Positions 1-8,825 are shown, counted from the stretch's first letter. The stretch: DNA of 64,000 bases from Novilysobacter antarcticus (GCF_019802285.1 NZ_JAIEUJ010000003.1:62001-126000), one strand, 5' to 3'. Made by a program: numbers and translations. Notes: generated by a model from the letters alone, not told the origin.

Positions 1-77
1 TTAAAACCATCATAAGTAGTGCACCTATCCCGGGCCGAACGAGCTGACATCAAGCCCCTATTAAATCACGCCCCAAA

Positions 78-593
78 CTACTTGCAGTAGGTCTGCAGGT
101 GGTCACCAACCATATAAGTTTGACAGAACGTGCTCGACTTCTGTGACGGAGGCGGCGCAGACTGGCTTTGAATGACCGCCTGCCCTAGCCCCTGCAGAGC
201 TGCGGCCATCGCTGCGGAATCTGCTCTACGTTGCTGCTCAAGCGCCATTTGAAATTGGACATCAATATCTCGACCCGGAATATCTGTCGGCCGCACGAAC
301 GTAAAGGACTGCTCATATCCATTTACAGGGCACACTGATTGCCTAGTATAGGCTGCCTCCGCGCCGCTTGCCCAACGCACTGATTTTCCATGAATAGTCG
401 TGCATTGTCCAGCTTTAAATTCCTTTTCAACCTCGTAATACAAAACCACCGGAGTATATCCATAATTATGTCCATCAAGGCCGTAAAGAGTTGCGCCCTG
501 AGGGTCTGAGTTATAGGTCAAGCCCAACCTCGTAGCACAGCCAGTCAGAAAAGATACGAATAAAATTAATACGAGCAGTCGACATAACTTCAT
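78..593 (-). CDS. Small lipoprotein of unknown function
   Basis: A 171-residue protein. Residues 1-18 are a hydrophobic signal ending in the lipobox LTGC, so Cys19 should be lipidated after signal peptidase II cleavage, placing it on the outer or inner membrane. The stretch from about residue 27 (SDPQGATLYGLDG) resembles the glycine-rich turns of PEGA-type surface domains. The rest has an Ala/Gln-rich helix (about 115-140) and a C-terminal segment with two cysteines that could form a disulfide. The DNA is clearly more AT-rich than what follows, which suggests acquisition or an island edge. I do not recognise the family. The lipoprotein call is firm; any function is open. Confidence 0.75.
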   Translation of the reverse strand: MKLCRLLVLILFVSFLTGCATRLGLTYNSDPQGATLYGLDGHNYGYTPVVLYYEVEKEFKAGQCTTIHGKSVRWASGAEAAYTRQSVCPVNGYEQSFTFVRPTDIPGRDIDVQFQMALEQQRRADSAAMAAALQGLGQAVIQSQSAPPPSQKSSTFCQTYMVGDHLQTYCK

Positions 594-901
594 ACCAGCC
601 CCTAAAGAATATGCGCCAACAACCCAAACTTACTCATAGACCTTACATGGAGAATCAAAATTAATTTTCCCCTGCGAGCTCTCTATCCATTAATAGATTC
701 ACAGAAAAGAGCTGAAGGGCGCAGCGCTAAAACACAACCACAAATGGCGTCCTTCGTTATGACTTAACGACAAGACAGTAAAACTGCGGCCATCTCAGCA
801 ATGACGAAGCCGCAGAAGGCCCTGGTGAGGTAACGCTGCGCAAGACTCTCGTCCGCCACCCTACCTGGAGTCGACGCTCGGGCATTCGACGCGGGGCGGG
901 G
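594..901. other. Intergenic stretch, no gene seen
   Basis: About 300 bases between the lipoprotein start and the end of the DUF3228 gene. The left half is AT-rich like the lipoprotein gene; by about 780 the composition becomes GC-rich like the rest of the window. No convincing reading frame, tRNA or strong hairpin was found. It probably contains the lipoprotein promoter (leftward) and marks a composition boundary. Confidence 0.5.
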
Positions 902-1459
902 TCAGGGTCGCCAGTTGGCGTTGTTGTCCCAGAACTCGACCGCATGGCGGTAGGCATCCCGATCCAGTGGCACGCCCGAACCGCCCTCTTCCACGCCCAG
1001 CGCGTTGCGCATCATCGTGATGGGCGCCATCGGGATCTCCTCCGGCGCCATGGTGTACAAGCAGCCGACCACGCCCCAGTCCGCGTCCACCACTGTTCCC
1101 TCTTTCGCCAGCTGCTCGCGGCTGTAGAGGATCACCACCAGATACTCCGCCACCGGCGGTTCCACGCCCTCGAACCAGCGCACCAGCACCGGCAGTTCCT
1201 CCTTGGTGCGCGCCTCGTAGGCCGAGCGCAGCAGGTGGCGGTTGTCGTCGCTGATCGGGACGGTCAGGCACCGGGTGGAGGTCCAGTTGCGATGCACGTG
1301 CAACTTGCAGAACGGCGCATAGCCGTCGAGCACCTTGAACGGCGCGTGCTCGTTGAGATGCCGCTCGAACTGCTCCGGCGTGCAGTCATGGATGGTGTTG
1401 CCGCGCGGGGTGCGCGGAAACAGGCGGGTACGGGCAAACGGGGTCAGGACGATGGACAT
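902..1459 (-). CDS. DUF3228 family protein
   Basis: A 185-residue soluble protein with no signal peptide. The N-terminal block SIVLTPFARTRLFPRTPRG and the central LHVHRNWTSTRCLTVP, followed by EYLVVILYSREQL, match my memory of the DUF3228 family found in xanthomonads and other proteobacteria. The biochemical role is unknown. The gene stands alone: the next gene upstream on this strand, the LytTR regulator, ends about 60 bases away, so co-transcription is possible but not shown. Family call by recognition; function not assigned. Confidence 0.7.
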   Translation of the reverse strand: MSIVLTPFARTRLFPRTPRGNTIHDCTPEQFERHLNEHAPFKVLDGYAPFCKLHVHRNWTSTRCLTVPISDDNRHLLRSAYEARTKEELPVLVRWFEGVEPPVAEYLVVILYSREQLAKEGTVVDADWGVVGCLYTMAPEEIPMAPITMMRNALGVEEGGSGVPLDRDAYRHAVEFWDNNANWRP

Positions 1460-1516
1460 GCAAACGGGCCGAGCAAGGGGGCTGCAAGGGTAGCCGCTGC
1501 GTGCCGCACCCGCGAC

Positions 1517-2260
1517 TTACAGCGTCAAGCGCTCTCGCAGTTCGCGACCCTGCCGGCGCGACACCTCAACGTGGCTGCCATCGTCCAGGCCGAGGTCGTA
1601 GCCATCGGCGATTGACGGCTCCACGGTGCGGACCATGCGTAGGTTGACCAGGGTGTTGCGGTTGGCACGGAAAAACAGCCCCGGCTCCATCCGCGATTCC
1701 AGTCCACTGAGGCTGCGCGCGAGCAGGGCGTTCTGGTCGCGGAAGCAGACCCGGGCGTAGTTGCCATCCACCACGATCCGGCGGATTTCTCCGAGGGCGA
1801 CGAACCAGCACCGCTCGCCGTCGCGCAGAAAGACCTGGTCGTGCGCCGCCAACAACACCTGCCGGTCCGGCCCGGGCTCGGGTGCGTCGGCCTGCTCCGC
1901 CATCTGGCTGCGGACCTTGTCCAGCGCGGTGCTCAAACGAGGCGCGACCACCGGCTTGAGCAGGTAATCCACGGCGTTGGCCTCAAACGCACGCACCGCG
2001 TAGTGGTCGTAGGCGGTGACGAACACGACCGACGGCAGTGGATCCAGCGCATCGAGCACGTCAAAACCGCTGCCCGACGGCAACTGGATATCCAGCAGCA
2101 CGACGTCGGGATGCAGACGCGCGATTGCCTCGCGGGCGCTGGGCACGTCGTCGGCTTCGCCTACGCACTCCACATCCGGCAGTTCCGCCAGCAACGTGCG
2201 CAGCTCGCGCCGGGCCAGCCGCGCGTCGTCGACAACCAACACCCTCAGCTGCCCGCTCAT
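1517..2260 (-). CDS. LytTR-family response regulator
   Basis: A 247-residue two-component response regulator. The receiver domain (about 5-125) has the acidic pair Asp11-Asp12, the phospho-acceptor Asp57 in VVLLDIQLPS, and the YLLKPV lysine. A LytTR DNA-binding domain follows (about 145-247), with FFRANRNTLVNL and the late VEVSRRQGRELRERL. Such proteins bind direct repeats upstream of target promoters. The start is set at 2260 because its ATG overlaps the stop of the sensor kinase gene as ATGA, so translation is coupled. A longer frame with 14 more residues runs into the kinase and is rejected. Its target genes are not visible. Confidence 0.93.
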   Translation of the reverse strand: MSGQLRVLVVDDARLARRELRTLLAELPDVECVGEADDVPSAREAIARLHPDVVLLDIQLPSGSGFDVLDALDPLPSVVFVTAYDHYAVRAFEANAVDYLLKPVVAPRLSTALDKVRSQMAEQADAPEPGPDRQVLLAAHDQVFLRDGERCWFVALGEIRRIVVDGNYARVCFRDQNALLARSLSGLESRMEPGLFFRANRNTLVNLRMVRTVEPSIADGYDLGLDDGSHVEVSRRQGRELRERLTL

Positions 2261-3306
2261 TGCGGCACCACCAAGCGGGCCACCATGCGCTCGCCACTGC
2301 ACTGCAACTCGACCGTGCCGGCCCCCAGCTGCGCCTGCAGATACGCCAGTCCGACGCCGTGGCCACGCGCGGCCGGAACCAGCGGCAGCGGATTGCTCAC
2401 CGCCACCTGCAACGCTTCGCCTTCGCGGCGAAGCTCGATGGTGATCTCGCCGCCGCCCGGCACCACCGCGATGCCGTGCTTGATCGCGTTTTCCACCAGC
2501 AGTTGCAGCGCCATCGCCGGCAGCGTCGCCTCCCGCGTGTCCGGTGCCACATCCCGCACGACCCGCAGGCGGTCCTCGTAGTGGACCGCCTCCACGGCGA
2601 GATAGTCGTCAACCACCTCCAGTTCACGCGCGACGCTGACCTCGGCGTTGCCGGTATGGTCCAGCGCGTGGCGCAGCGTGTTCGACAAGCGCGTCACCAG
2701 TTCGCGGGCGCGGGCCGGGTCCTCGTTGATCAGCGCGCGCACGTTGTTGAGCGCGTTGAAGACGAAGTGCGGATTAAGGCGCGCCTTGAGCGCATCGCGC
2801 TCCAACAGGCTGTGACGTGCCTCCGCGCGCAAACGGGCCAGCTCGCTCTGGCGCGCCTGGCGGACCGAGTGCGCCCCGGCCCAGATACCCGTCCACAAGG
2901 CGAGCACGACCGCCGTGTTCAACCAGTACATCAAGGTCGCGGCTGGCCGGTAGGCGGACATGCCACCGTCTACCTGCACCCAGCCCAGTTTGATTGAGGG
3001 AACCAACAGCGCGGCCACTCCCAGTTGCGCCGCGGTCGCGCCCACCGCCACGGCCGCGATCAGACGCGTAACCAGTGCCCACCCGCCGCGCTGCCACCAA
3101 CCGTGACGCACCGCCGTGACGCGAATGCGACCGCTGACCAGCCACAGATACACGCCCAACGACACGCTGATCAGCACCATCGCCGGCGACAGGCCGCCAA
3201 AGAGTGCGCCCAGCAGCAGACTGAGCGCGATGTACATGGACCACGCGATCGCGTTGAGCAGCCAGAATCGGCGGATCGGTATTGCAGGTTCCACAGCATC
3301 TTCCAT
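2257..3306 (-). CDS. LytS/YehU-type sensor histidine kinase
   Basis: A 349-residue membrane sensor kinase, partner of the LytTR regulator it overlaps by four bases. Four hydrophobic segments (roughly 14-40, 42-60, 78-104 and 122-146) form a short membrane sensor without a large periplasmic domain. The His_kinase domain follows, with the phospho-acceptor His180 in ARLNPHFVFNALNNV, an N-box (LQLLVENAIKHG) and a late glycine-rich GHGVGLAYLQAQL. The start at 3306 removes a 34-residue extension that would overlap the hydrolase gene. The hydrolase ends only about 40 bases upstream, so the three genes probably form one transcript. The stimulus is unknown. Confidence 0.93.
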   Translation of the reverse strand: MEDAVEPAIPIRRFWLLNAIAWSMYIALSLLLGALFGGLSPAMVLISVSLGVYLWLVSGRIRVTAVRHGWWQRGGWALVTRLIAAVAVGATAAQLGVAALLVPSIKLGWVQVDGGMSAYRPAATLMYWLNTAVVLALWTGIWAGAHSVRQARQSELARLRAEARHSLLERDALKARLNPHFVFNALNNVRALINEDPARARELVTRLSNTLRHALDHTGNAEVSVARELEVVDDYLAVEAVHYEDRLRVVRDVAPDTREATLPAMALQLLVENAIKHGIAVVPGGGEITIELRREGEALQVAVSNPLPLVPAARGHGVGLAYLQAQLGAGTVELQCSGERMVARLVVPQ

Positions 3307-3347
3307 CGTGCGGCCGGGCGACTGCGTGCCGCCCGGACCGTGGGTGA

Positions 3348-4298
3348 TTACGGCGTTGCAGCGAGAAAACCGCGCATCTGCGCCTGCAGCCACTGCGGAT
3401 CGTCCCACATCAGGAAGTGGTAACCCGCCTCGCTCATTTCGACACGCACACCCGGCAGCTTCGCGTACTGGTCGACGAAGATCTGGCGGGTGGATTCCTG
3501 GGTCGCGCCGTAGGGCTTGTACGCGGCCCAGCTGCCGAGCACCAGCGTCGGCGAGCTGACCGCACCGAGCTCGCCGCGCAGATCGGTCGTCATCAGCTCG
3601 TACATGGCCTGGGCGGTCACCGTGCGATCACTGTTGCGGCCCCACTGCTTCAGGGTCTCGACCCGCTCCGGCGCCTGCGCCATTCCCAAGACGGAGGCGT
3701 CGGTCTGGGCCACGTACATCGCCTCATCAATTCCCAACATGCCCGAACGCATCTGTTCGGCCATCGGGGTGATCTGGGCGACGGTCGCGGCGGGATTCTG
3801 CGCGGCGGCGAAGTACGGCAGGCTGTCGACGATCACCAGTTTGCCGAACGCGTCGGGCTGCTTGATCGCCATATCCAGCGCCAGGCTACCGCCCAGACTG
3901 TGGCCGACCACCGTCATCCCCTGCAGGTTGTGCTCGACGACGTAGTCCAGCAGCTGGTCCCTCATCACCGGCAGGAAGCTCTCGCCGTCGACCTTGGCCA
4001 GACCGGCAAAACCCGGCAGCTGGACCAGATGGCACTGGATCGGGAGACCGGGGCCGCTGTGGTCCGCAGCGGGTGCGCGCAATGCAAGACAGGTCTCACG
4101 CCAGGTGTCCGCGCCGCTGTTGAGGCCGGGAATCATCAGCACCGGCGCGCCCTCACCGATGACCTCGATGCGGATGCCGTGATGGTCCAGCGGCGCGGCG
4201 TGGGCGGCGAGCGATGCGCAGGCCAGACTGACAAACGCCGCAATGGCGAGCGGGACGCGCTTGCGCGACGGGACGGTGCTTGAGACAGGCTGGGTCAT
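3348..4298 (-). CDS. Secreted alpha/beta hydrolase
   Basis: A 316-residue alpha/beta-hydrolase with a signal peptide (basic start, hydrophobic 15-33, AHA cleavage near 35), so it acts in the periplasm or outside. The oxyanion segment MIPGLNSGADTW, the nucleophile elbow VGHSLGGS (Ser134) and a late His294 in EAGYHFLMWDD are visible; the acid residue is not obvious. The substrate is unknown; esters, lactones or acyl amides are all possible. The ATG at 4298 is preceded by GGAG at good spacing. It is the first gene of a probable operon with the LytTR two-component system, which raises the question whether its product or substrate is the signal. Confidence 0.85.
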   Translation of the reverse strand: MTQPVSSTVPSRKRVPLAIAAFVSLACASLAAHAAPLDHHGIRIEVIGEGAPVLMIPGLNSGADTWRETCLALRAPAADHSGPGLPIQCHLVQLPGFAGLAKVDGESFLPVMRDQLLDYVVEHNLQGMTVVGHSLGGSLALDMAIKQPDAFGKLVIVDSLPYFAAAQNPAATVAQITPMAEQMRSGMLGIDEAMYVAQTDASVLGMAQAPERVETLKQWGRNSDRTVTAQAMYELMTTDLRGELGAVSSPTLVLGSWAAYKPYGATQESTRQIFVDQYAKLPGVRVEMSEAGYHFLMWDDPQWLQAQMRGFLAATP

Positions 4299-4457
4299 CG
4301 ATACGGCTCCATGGGTGGTGAAGCCAGCATCGCCGCAGTTTTGCGTGTCGGGTTGCGCCGAATGACCAGCGGCCGGCAACTCGGTGCGAGCGGCGATTGT
4401 GCAATACGAACGGCAAGACCAGACGCGGGGCGGAGCAGCCGGCGCGACAGGTGTTAT

Positions 4458-4487
4458 TTTACATTCATCGTGATGAAGCGATATATT
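4458..4487 (+). promoter_or_regulatory. metF sigma70 promoter
   Basis: TTTACA (4458-4463), an 18-base spacer and TATATT (4482-4487) make a strong sigma70-type promoter. Transcription should start near 4494, about 24 bases before the metF ATG at 4518. This placement rules out the in-frame ATG at 4473, which lies inside the spacer. Confidence 0.75.
4464..4477. promoter_or_regulatory. Palindromic operator candidate in metF promoter
   Basis: TTCATC-GT-GATGAA is a 6+2+6 perfect inverted repeat lying wholly between the -35 and -10 boxes of the metF promoter. A dimeric repressor bound here would block RNA polymerase. Candidates from known methionine regulation are an ArsR-type SahR-like or a LysR-type MetR-like protein, but it does not match the textbook MetR box. 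The binding protein is not encoded nearby. Confidence 0.5.
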
Positions 4488-4517
4488 GCCGATCCCCCCA
4501 CGCTACACAGTGCCGGC

Positions 4518-5366
4518 ATGACCGCGATCAGCTTCGAGTTCTATCCGCCCAAGACCGATGATCAGCGCACCCAGCTCGATCGCACCGCCGCACGGCTCAA
4601 GGCGGCCGCCCCCGACTACGTCAGCGTGACCTTCGGCGCCGGAGGCTCGACCCTGAGCCACACACCGGAGACGATCGAACGCCTGCAGCGCCACCACGCC
4701 CTGGAGGCAGCACCGCACATCAGCTGCATCGGCGGCAGCCGGGCAGAGATCCGCGGGCAGCTGGAGCGGTATATGTCCATGGGCGCCAAGCGACTGGTGA
4801 CCCTGCGCGGCGACCTCCCCTCGGGCATGGCCAGTCCCGGTGACCTGCGCTACGCCAGTGACCTGGTCGAGTTCATCCGCGCCGAAACCGGCGATCATTT
4901 CCGCATCGAAGTCGCCGCCTACCCGGAAATGCACCCCCAGGCCCGCGATGCGCACGCCGACCTGAAGCATTTCATCGGCAAGGCGAAGGCCGGCGCCGAC
5001 GGTGCGATTACCCAGTACTTCTACAACGCCGACGCCTATTTCCGCTTCGTCGACGATGTGCGCGCCGCGGGCGTTGATATCCCGATCGTTCCGGGCATCA
5101 TGCCGATCTCCAATTTCAGCCAGCTGCGCCGGTTCTCGGAGATGTGCGGCGCAGAGATTCCACGCTGGATCACCCAGCGGATGCTCGCCTACGGGGATGA
5201 CGTCGCCAGCGTGCGTGCCTTTGGCGCCGACGTGGTTGGCCAGTTGTGCCAGCGCCTGATCGACGGCGGCGCGCCGGGAATGCACTTCTACACGCTCAAC
5301 CTGGCCAAGCCGACGCTCGCGGTGTTGGCGCGACTGGACGGACAGCGCAGCCGGATCACAGCCTGA
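4518..5366 (+). CDS. metF: Methylenetetrahydrofolate reductase
   Basis: A 282-residue FAD-dependent TIM-barrel enzyme that reduces 5,10-methylene-THF to 5-methyl-THF for the last step of methionine synthesis. The N-terminal SFEFYPPKTDDQ carries the conserved catalytic Glu. YVSVTFGAGGST, LVTLRGDLPSG, VAAYPEMHP and the later GITQ-like AITQYFYN and PGIMPISNFSQL are family signatures. The length fits bacterial MetF. The start at 4518 is chosen because the upstream in-frame ATG lies within the promoter. There is no clear Shine-Dalgarno. It faces metY, another methionine gene, across a shared terminator-like hairpin. Confidence 0.97.
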   Translation: MTAISFEFYPPKTDDQRTQLDRTAARLKAAAPDYVSVTFGAGGSTLSHTPETIERLQRHHALEAAPHISCIGGSRAEIRGQLERYMSMGAKRLVTLRGDLPSGMASPGDLRYASDLVEFIRAETGDHFRIEVAAYPEMHPQARDAHADLKHFIGKAKAGADGAITQYFYNADAYFRFVDDVRAAGVDIPIVPGIMPISNFSQLRRFSEMCGAEIPRWITQRMLAYGDDVASVRAFGADVVGQLCQRLIDGGAPGMHFYTLNLAKPTLAVLARLDGQRSRITA

Positions 5367-5381
5367 CGCACTGCGACAGCG

Positions 5382-5406
5382 GGGCCGACGGAACCTCCGT
5401 CGGCCC
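5382..5406. terminator. Hairpin between convergent metF and metY
   Basis: An 11-base-pair perfect stem (5382-5392 with 5396-5406) and a 3-base loop sits between the two converging genes. No good T-run follows on either side, so termination strength is uncertain. Confidence 0.55.
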
Positions 5407-5426
5407 GGTGCCGGATAAGCCGCGCG

Positions 5427-6704
5427 TCAGCCGCGGCTGGCCTCCAACGCCTGGCTGAGGTCGGCGAGGATGTCGTCGATGTGCTCCAGACCGATTGACA
5501 GCCGCACCATGTCCTCGCTCACCCCGGCCGCAGCCAGTTCGTCGGCATTGAGCTGGCGGTGCGTGGTTGACGCCGGATGGCAGGCAAGCGACTTCGCATC
5601 GCCGATGTTGACCAGGCGCACGATCATCTGCAGCGCGTCGATGAAGCGCGCACCCGCGGCGGCCCCGCCGTTGATGCCGAACGTGAGGATGCCTGCCGGA
5701 CGTCCACCCATGTAGGTCTGCGCGAGCGCATGGTCGGGATGCTCGGGCAAGCCGGCGTACTTCACCCAGGACACGTGGTCGTGCGCCTGCAGGAACTCCG
5801 CCACCTTCAGCGCATTGTCGCAATGGCGCTCCATGCGCAGGGCGAGCGTCTCGATGCCCTGCAGGACCAGGAAGGCGTTGAAGGGCGACAGCGCGGCGCC
5901 GGTATTGCGCAGCGGCACCACGCGGCAGCGGCCGATGAACGCGGCGGGGCCGAACGCATCGGTGTAGACCACGTCGTGGTAGGACGGATCGGGCTCGTTG
6001 AGCATCGGGAACCGCGCCTTGTGCTCGGCCCAGGGGAACTTGCCGGAATCCACGATCGCCCCGGCGATGGTCGTGCCGTGGCCGCCCATGTACTTGGTCA
6101 AGGCGTGGACCACGATATCGGCGCCGTACTCGAACGGGCGGCACAGCGCCGGGGTGGCCACGGTGTTGTCCACGATCAGCGGTATGCCATGGCGATGGGC
6201 CATATCCGCCAGCGCCTTGATATCGACGATGTCGCCGCCGGGATTGCCGATCGACTCGCAGAACACCGCCTTGGTGTCCTCGTCGATCAGCGCCTCCAGC
6301 CCGGCGATGTCGTCGTGCGAGGCGAGCCGCACCGTGATGCCCTGGCGCGGGAAGGTGTGCGCGAACAGGTTGTAGGTGCCGCCATACAACTTGCTCACCG
6401 AGACGATGTTGTCGCCCTGCTGGGCGATGGTCTGGATCGCATAGGTGATCGCGGCCATGCCTGAGGCAACCGCCAGTGCGCCAACGCCGCCTTCCAGCGC
6501 GGCGACGCGTTCCTCGAGCACCGCGTTGGTCGGGTTCATGATGCGGGTGTAGATGTTGCCCGGCGTCTTCAGGTCGAACAGGTCGGCCGCGTGCTGGGTG
6601 CTGTCGAAGGCGTAGGACGTGGTCTGGTAGATCGGCACTGCCACGGATTTGGTCGTGGGGTCGATTTCGTATCCCGCGTGGATTGCGAGCGTTTCAAACT
6701 TCAT
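5427..6704 (-). CDS. metY: O-acetylhomoserine aminocarboxypropyltransferase
   Basis: A 425-residue PLP enzyme of the Cys/Met metabolism family, making homocysteine from O-acetylhomoserine and sulfide. The start FETLAIHAGYEIDPTTKS is typical of MetY. The PLP lysine is Lys204 in ALTKYMGGHG, with VDNTVATP and NPGGDIVDI upstream. The length of about 425 fits MetY better than MetB or MetZ (about 390). The start at 6704 has a GAGGG Shine-Dalgarno; a longer frame of 65 more residues shows no homology-like features. Homocysteine made here would be methylated using the methyl-THF from the neighbouring metF. Confidence 0.93.
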   Translation of the reverse strand: MKFETLAIHAGYEIDPTTKSVAVPIYQTTSYAFDSTQHAADLFDLKTPGNIYTRIMNPTNAVLEERVAALEGGVGALAVASGMAAITYAIQTIAQQGDNIVSVSKLYGGTYNLFAHTFPRQGITVRLASHDDIAGLEALIDEDTKAVFCESIGNPGGDIVDIKALADMAHRHGIPLIVDNTVATPALCRPFEYGADIVVHALTKYMGGHGTTIAGAIVDSGKFPWAEHKARFPMLNEPDPSYHDVVYTDAFGPAAFIGRCRVVPLRNTGAALSPFNAFLVLQGIETLALRMERHCDNALKVAEFLQAHDHVSWVKYAGLPEHPDHALAQTYMGGRPAGILTFGINGGAAAGARFIDALQMIVRLVNIGDAKSLACHPASTTHRQLNADELAAAGVSEDMVRLSIGLEHIDDILADLSQALEASRG

Positions 6705-6901
6705 TTGCGCACCCTCATCGTGGTCGTAATGCAATGGCAAGTGGGATTCCGGACGCCGCAAGCGGATCACACCAGAACCAATCCACATCAATGTAACGAC
6801 AAGCGCCGCTCCAGCATCGCATCTGCGCCAACGCTGTATTTCATTTGCTTCACCAATACGCGCCCGAGACCGCTTCGGCCCAGCGGTAGTAACCTGCACG
6901 G

Positions 6902-7495
6902 ATGCCCCGGGCCTCGATCAACCTGTTGCGTGCGGCGCTGCTGGCCATTTTCCTGGTCACGGCCGGCGTGACGCCCCGCCCTGCCAATGCGGCGATCTAC
7001 CGATGCCAGGCGCCCGACGGCAGCATGGTCTACACCGACCGTGCCTGCTCGGAACTTGGCGCGACGGCCGCTCCCGCAGGCCCCGTCCAGGAGGGGCCAC
7101 CCGGCCAGCGGCGCCGTGCACCGCCCCGCGTTGGCTGTGCCCGCAATCTTCCGGAACTGGTGCTGCGCGTGGCCAATGCGATCAACCAGCAGGACACCAA
7201 CCAGCTGGCCGGCGTCTACCACTGGGCCGGCATGTCAGGCGGCCAGAGCGTGGCCATCCTGCGCCGGTTGGATGCCGTCGCCCACCGCCCGCTGGCCGGC
7301 ATCGTGCAGGTCAGCCCACAGGTCGCGCAGTCGATCGACGGCATGGTGACGGACGCGGAGTACTACGCAAAGCGCCCGGTGAGCCAATCGCCCGTGGCCT
7401 TGCGGATCGAGCAGTCCACCGGCGACGGGGTCAGTCCCTCCCATACCGTGTTCGGCCTGCAGCGCCACTTTGGCTGCTGGTGGATCCGCGGCTGA
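6902..7495 (+). CDS. Secreted DUF4124 domain protein
   Basis: A 197-residue exported protein. A signal peptide (1-30, cleavage near ANA-AIYRC) is followed by a short DUF4124 motif: [20 protein letters not shown], the usual pattern in small envelope proteins. After a Pro/Arg-rich linker (about 55-75) comes a second region with [17 protein letters not shown] and a C-terminal HFGCWWIRG. Four cysteines could form disulfides. It is divergent from metY and sits 46 bases before lpxH, so it may be read with it. Function unknown. Confidence 0.8.
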   Translation: MPRASINLLRAALLAIFLVTAGVTPRPANAAIYRCQAPDGSMVYTDRACSELGATAAPAGPVQEGPPGQRRRAPPRVGCARNLPELVLRVANAINQQDTNQLAGVYHWAGMSGGQSVAILRRLDAVAHRPLAGIVQVSPQVAQSIDGMVTDAEYYAKRPVSQSPVALRIEQSTGDGVSPSHTVFGLQRHFGCWWIRG

Positions 7496-7541
7496 CGGAC
7501 CGCCAATCAGCGAGTCCGCACCCAGCCACTACAATGTGGCG

Positions 7542-8276
7542 ATGACGACCCTCTTCATTTCCGACCTGCATCTGGATGCCGAACGGCCGCACATCACCGA
7601 GCTGTTCGGCCGTTTCCTCGACGCTGAAGCGCGTGACGCGGAAGCGCTTTACATCCTCGGCGACCTGTTCGAGGCGTGGATCGGTGATGACGACCCTTCC
7701 GACACCGCCACCTTCGTCGCCGACCGCCTACGCGACCTTGCCGATGCCGGAACGCCGGTCTGGTTCATGCACGGCAACCGGGATTTCCTGGTGGGCCAGG
7801 ACTTTGCCGGTCGGGCGGGGATGACGATCCTGCCCGATCCCACCGTCATCCAGCTGTACGGCAAGCCGGTGCTGCTGATGCATGGCGACACCCTGTGCAC
7901 CGACGACGTCGCCTACCAGCAGTTCCGCGCCCAGACCCGCAATCCCGCGTGGCAGGCGCAGTTCCTGTCCCAGCCACTGGCGGCGCGGATCGCGTTTGCG
8001 AAACAGGCGCGCGAAGCCAGCCAGGCCCACCAGTCGGGCCTGGCGTCGGAAGGCACGATGGACACCATCACCGACGTGGCACCCGCGGCGGTAGCCGCCG
8101 CCTTCCAGCAGTTCGGTGTCGATACGCTGATCCACGGCCACACCCATCGACCCGCGGTGCACGTGCGGGAGGTGGATGGTCGCCCGCGCGAGCGCGTCGT
8201 GCTGGGCGACTGGTACGAGCAGGGTTCGGTGCTGCGGGTCGACCGTCAGGGCCACCGTCTGGACACCCTGGCCTGA
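7542..8276 (+). CDS. lpxH: UDP-2,3-diacylglucosamine diphosphatase
   Basis: A 244-residue calcineurin-type metallophosphoesterase that cleaves UDP-2,3-diacylglucosamine to lipid X at the inner face of the cytoplasmic membrane, step four of lipid A synthesis. Metal-binding motifs are in order: SDLHLD (about 6-11), [29 protein letters not shown] and the late [10 protein letters not shown]. The length matches LpxH (about 240). The ATG at 7542 begins exactly at the conserved [11 protein letters not shown]. No other lipid A gene is near. Confidence 0.96.
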   Translation: MTTLFISDLHLDAERPHITELFGRFLDAEARDAEALYILGDLFEAWIGDDDPSDTATFVADRLRDLADAGTPVWFMHGNRDFLVGQDFAGRAGMTILPDPTVIQLYGKPVLLMHGDTLCTDDVAYQQFRAQTRNPAWQAQFLSQPLAARIAFAKQAREASQAHQSGLASEGTMDTITDVAPAAVAAAFQQFGVDTLIHGHTHRPAVHVREVDGRPRERVVLGDWYEQGSVLRVDRQGHRLDTLA

Positions 8277-8283
8277 GCGGTCG

Positions 8284-8305
8284 GCAGGCGTAGAAACCCG
8301 CCTGC
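8284..8305. terminator. Possible terminator after lpxH
   Basis: A 7-base-pair stem (8284-8290 with 8299-8305) lies between lpxH and the convergent lipoprotein gene. No T-run; weak support. Confidence 0.35.
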
Positions 8306-8306
8306 G

Positions 8307-8777
8307 TCAGTCCTCGGCGCTGGCGCAACCGGTCAACTGACGCTCGCCGTCGCTGAAGGTCGCGGTGTAGTCGTAGGCTTGGCCGGACATCGAATCCTCG
8401 CACTGACCGGGGGTGATGATGAGCACGAAATCCTTGCCGCCGTGGACGCCACGGAACTCGACATCCGTCGCGGTGTCGTTTCGCGTCGCGGCAAGCTCGA
8501 CGCCGGGCTGGGTATCAGGTGTGTTGTAGAGCAGCGTGTCCCCGACGACCTCAACAGACCAGAACGGCTCGTTGCCGCGCGCATGGAATCCCACCGCTCG
8601 GTCACCATCGAGGGACGCGTCAGCCTCTGCCGGCACTGCGGAAACCGGTGGGGTAATCCCGGCTCCACTCTCTGTCGAAGAGCTTGCTGGCGCGGTCGGC
8701 TCCGGATCACATCCCAGCAACGCCGCGCCGGCAGCAAGACCGCACAGCAACACCGTCAACGAACGTAGATGAGTCAT
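8307..8777 (-). CDS. GNEPFW-motif lipoprotein (COG3650-like)
   Basis: A 156-residue lipoprotein. The signal peptide ends in the lipobox ALLGC with Cys23 as the lipidated residue. A Ser/Thr/Pro-rich linker (24-60) leads to a compact beta-rich domain that opens with FHARGNEPFWSVEV, a motif I associate with COG3650 envelope proteins. Two further cysteines (in GQCEDSMSG and LTGCAS) probably form a disulfide. The gene lies just downstream of the DUF455 gene on the same strand with about 50 bases between. Function unknown. Confidence 0.75.
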   Translation of the reverse strand: MTHLRSLTVLLCGLAAGAALLGCDPEPTAPASSSTESGAGITPPVSAVPAEADASLDGDRAVGFHARGNEPFWSVEVVGDTLLYNTPDTQPGVELAATRNDTATDVEFRGVHGGKDFVLIITPGQCEDSMSGQAYDYTATFSDGERQLTGCASAED

Positions 8778-8825
8778 GGCACCGCCTCCCGATTGGATGC
8801 CGGTGAGCTTAACCGACCGTCTTGA

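Noticed and set aside
4311-4517. Longer metF start points, including the ATG at 4473
   Set aside because: The ATG at 4473 lies in the spacer of a strong promoter, so it would not be in the transcript; the residues before 4518 show no family similarity.
6715-6722. TCATCGTG before metY, matching half of the metF palindrome
   Set aside because: Only eight bases match, there is no second arm, and it overlaps the metY Shine-Dalgarno. Not enough to call a shared operator.
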